DNA from: Chloroflexi bacterium RBG_16_64_43
GTDB lineage: Bacteria > Chloroflexota > Anaerolineae > Anaerolineales > RBG-16-64-43
Length of the DNA: 31,570 nt
Direction: 5' to 3'
NCBI GenBank assembly: GCA_001796965.1
Contig: MGOA01000170.1
Span: 1-31,570 of the forward strand
The notes under the pieces are model-generated. The model did no database searches. It had not been told where the DNA came from and was given only the letters and a program-made list of their open reading frames with translations. Position numbers and translations under genes: made by a program. This document shows positions 29,985 through 31,570 of the stretch, one piece after another. Within the stretch, counting starts at the first letter, position 1; each line of letters starts with the position of its first letter.

Positions 29985-31570
29985 ATGCCAGATCAAGACA
30001 TGTTTGCAGAGGCAGTGGCAGCGGCCCGCGCCGGTCGGCGGGCGCAAGCACGCCTGCTTCTTGGGCGGCTTCTGCGTGCCGACCAGTCGAACCCGGAGTA
30101 CTGGCTGCTGTTGAGCGCGGTGGCCGACAACGAGCGCGAACGGGCGCAGTGCCTGCAGAGCTTGTTGAAGCTCGATCCGCAACACCCGGCGGCGCGGGCC
30201 GGGCTGCGCATGCTCGGCGAAGGCACCGAAGCGACGCCCGGGCCGCGCACCGGTCCCGCCACGACCACCAACAGCCTGGCGCGTTCGACCGACCGCCGAC
30301 CTTCCCCCGCCGCAGCGGCCATCAGCATCCCACCGCAGCTCATCATGCGAGTATTAATCCTCCTGGCTGCCCTGGCCGGGGGCGCAGTGCTGATTTGGGG
30401 AGCCGTTTCACTCGGGCGATCGCTCTGGCGGCCGGGCCTGGCCATCATCCTGCGTACGCCGACGCCGAGCGCCTCCGCGTCGCCGGCCGCCTCGCCGACC
30501 TTGCGGCCCAAGATGCCGCTCTCCAGTTCCGTTTCGATGGCGGAGTACTTCGGTGTGGAGCAGACACCCACGCCCTTCTACGGGGCCACGCCACATCCAG
30601 TCGTGTCCGCGTATGGGATCGGTGTGGAGGCGATGCGCGGCAACCGATGGGAAGAGGCCGTACAGTATCTCAACCAAGTGCTGGTGATTGACCCTGGCGC
30701 GGCCGATCTTCATCAGATGGTCGCCGAATCCCAACGCCAGATGGGCAACCTGGATTGGGCGCGCGAATCCATCGCCAAGGCCTTGAACGCCAATCCGCTC
30801 TATGCGCCCGCCTACCTGGCGCGGGCCCGCCTCACGCTGTTGCGCGATCCCCAGGCGGATGTCATGCACGATGTCGACCGCGCGCTCGAGCTCGACCCGG
30901 TCTTCGCGGATGCCTACGTCGAGCGAGCCGCCCTCCACATGCGCGCTGGAGACCTCTCGGCCGCCGACGATGACCTGCAGCGCGCCTTCCAGGTAGACTC
31001 CCAGCATGCCATGGCGTGGGTCACGCGCGGCCGCCTGGCACTGCTCAACCACGACGAGGAAGGCGCCATCAGCGCCGAGCTGCACGCCCAATCGATTGAT
31101 CCGACCATCCCAATGTCGTACTTCATCATGGGTCAAGCCGATATGGATCTCGGGTTGAGCGCTTCGGCGCTGACCCCGCTGGAGGTGTATGTCACCTATG
31201 CGCCGGACGACCCGCAAGGATGGCTGACCTATGGCAAGGCGCTGCTGGCTGAAGGCGGGGCCCAGGCGGCGATTGAGGTTCTTAGCCAGGCCGTCACTCT
31301 CTCACCGCGCATGATCGAGGCTTTCCTGACTCGCGGCGAGGCCTATCTGGCGGTAGACGATGGCAACGGAGCCTATCGCGATTTCCATTCAGCCTACGGT
31401 CTGGACACCAAGGTGTTTGCATCACGCTACGGCATGGCGCGCGCATTCGAGATTACCAACCAACCCCGGGAGGCGTTGCGCGAGATCGAGGGCGCACTAC
31501 GTTTGGCCGTGACCTCGGCCGAGAAGGCCCAGGCGCTGATGCTGCGCGCGCGAGTTCGCGATGCGACCGG
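29985..31570 (+). CDS. Membrane TPR-repeat protein (3' end outside window)
   Basis: The frame opens at ATG 29985 and stays open for 528 codons to the end of the window, so the gene is partial. A cytoplasmic N-terminal part (about 1-75) itself looks like a helical-repeat pair (MFAEAVAAARAGRRAQARLL, ANPEYWLL-like SNPEYWLLLSAV), then a linker, a membrane helix (about 120-145, IMRVLILLAALAGGAVLIWG), a Ser/Pro/Ala-rich linker, and at least eight tetratricopeptide repeats from about residue 205 (for example RWEEAVQYLNQVLVIDP, LDWARESIAKALNANPLYAPAY). TPR arrays bind proteins, so a scaffold role on the outer membrane face is likely. A weak GGTGGCGG precedes the start. It is divergent from the foldase gene. 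Confidence 0.85.
   Translation, partial: MPDQDMFAEAVAAARAGRRAQARLLLGRLLRADQSNPEYWLLLSAVADNERERAQCLQSLLKLDPQHPAARAGLRMLGEGTEATPGPRTGPATTTNSLARSTDRRPSPAAAAISIPPQLIMRVLILLAALAGGAVLIWGAVSLGRSLWRPGLAIILRTPTPSASASPAASPTLRPKMPLSSSVSMAEYFGVEQTPTPFYGATPHPVVSAYGIGVEAMRGNRWEEAVQYLNQVLVIDPGAADLHQMVAESQRQMGNLDWARESIAKALNANPLYAPAYLARARLTLLRDPQADVMHDVDRALELDPVFADAYVERAALHMRAGDLSAADDDLQRAFQVDSQHAMAWVTRGRLALLNHDEEGAISAELHAQSIDPTIPMSYFIMGQADMDLGLSASALTPLEVYVTYAPDDPQGWLTYGKALLAEGGAQAAIEVLSQAVTLSPRMIEAFLTRGEAYLAVDDGNGAYRDFHSAYGLDTKVFASRYGMARAFEITNQPREALREIEGALRLAVTSAEKAQALMLRARVRDAT

Noticed and set aside
29978..30691. Plus-strand frame of 237 codons overlapping the TPR gene start
   Set aside because: It is out of frame with the clear TPR protein, which stays open to the window end; its Arg/Pro-rich product looks like a frame shadow. 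The minus-strand frame at 30408-31217 is rejected for the same reason.
1..31570. CRISPR arrays, transposases, integrases, tRNA genes, prophage genes
   Set aside because: None was recognised; apart from short direct motifs there are no regularly spaced long repeats, and no mobile-element protein was seen on either strand.

Overview
The window is one GC-rich bacterial chromosomal segment devoted almost entirely to building, remodelling and dividing the cell wall. Gene order and content point to a Chloroflexota bacterium, probably an uncultured Anaerolineae-like lineage. The evidence is several membrane-anchored or lipoprotein products with Thr/Pro/Ser-rich linkers, tandem FemAB-type transferases, a CvpA-like gene and a small unknown gene inside the dcw cluster, and the absence of any outer-membrane gene. 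This assignment is inference; no 16S rRNA gene is present.

Layout. (1) 1-710: the start of an unidentified minus-strand gene, an Asp23-family gene (minus), and divergently rpmB (ribosomal protein L28) with a promoter and a strong terminator. (2) 922-5542: three tandem, co-oriented paralogous lipoproteins, each with LysM, a central helical domain and an M23 zinc peptidase. Each carries an unusual DLDGDG loop inside the peptidase domain. (3) 5603-6103: the RNase P RNA gene (rnpB) with its own promoter and a terminator-like hairpin. (4) 6193-24349: a complete-looking dcw (division and cell wall) operon: mraZ, rsmH, ftsL-like, ftsI, murF, mraY, a 106-residue unknown, murD, ftsW, murG, cvpA-like, murC, murB, ddl, ftsQ, ftsA, ftsZ. 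It is preceded by a sigma-70-type promoter overlapping four 10-bp-spaced MraZ boxes and closed by a strong intrinsic terminator. murE is missing from its usual place. Many genes overlap by 4-8 bp (ATGA/GTGA), indicating tight translational coupling. (5) 24350-24826: about 480 bp without a supportable gene. (6) 24827-29891, all minus strand: a D-cysteine desulfhydrase-like PLP enzyme, two tandem FemAB-family aminoacyltransferases (one broken by a 1-base frameshift, the other apparently read from a leaderless transcript), a membrane-anchored protein, and a PrsA/SurA-like lipoprotein foldase. (7) 29985-31570: the start of a membrane TPR-repeat protein running off the window, divergent from the foldase across an overlapping -10 element.

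How it works together. MurF, MurD, MurC, MurB, MraY, MurG and Ddl make lipid II. FtsW and FtsI polymerise and cross-link it at the septum under FtsL/FtsQ/FtsA/FtsZ. The FemAB proteins may add branch residues to the stem peptide. The LysM-M23 lipoproteins are candidates for cutting the finished wall. MraZ boxes at the promoter suggest autoregulation of the whole operon.

Most noteworthy: the tandem LysM-M23 trio with an embedded calcium-type loop, the small unknown protein between mraY and murD, the leaderless promoter and frameshift in the FemAB pair, the missing murE, the His-to-Gly change in the MurG glycine loop, and the long ftsW/murG overlap.
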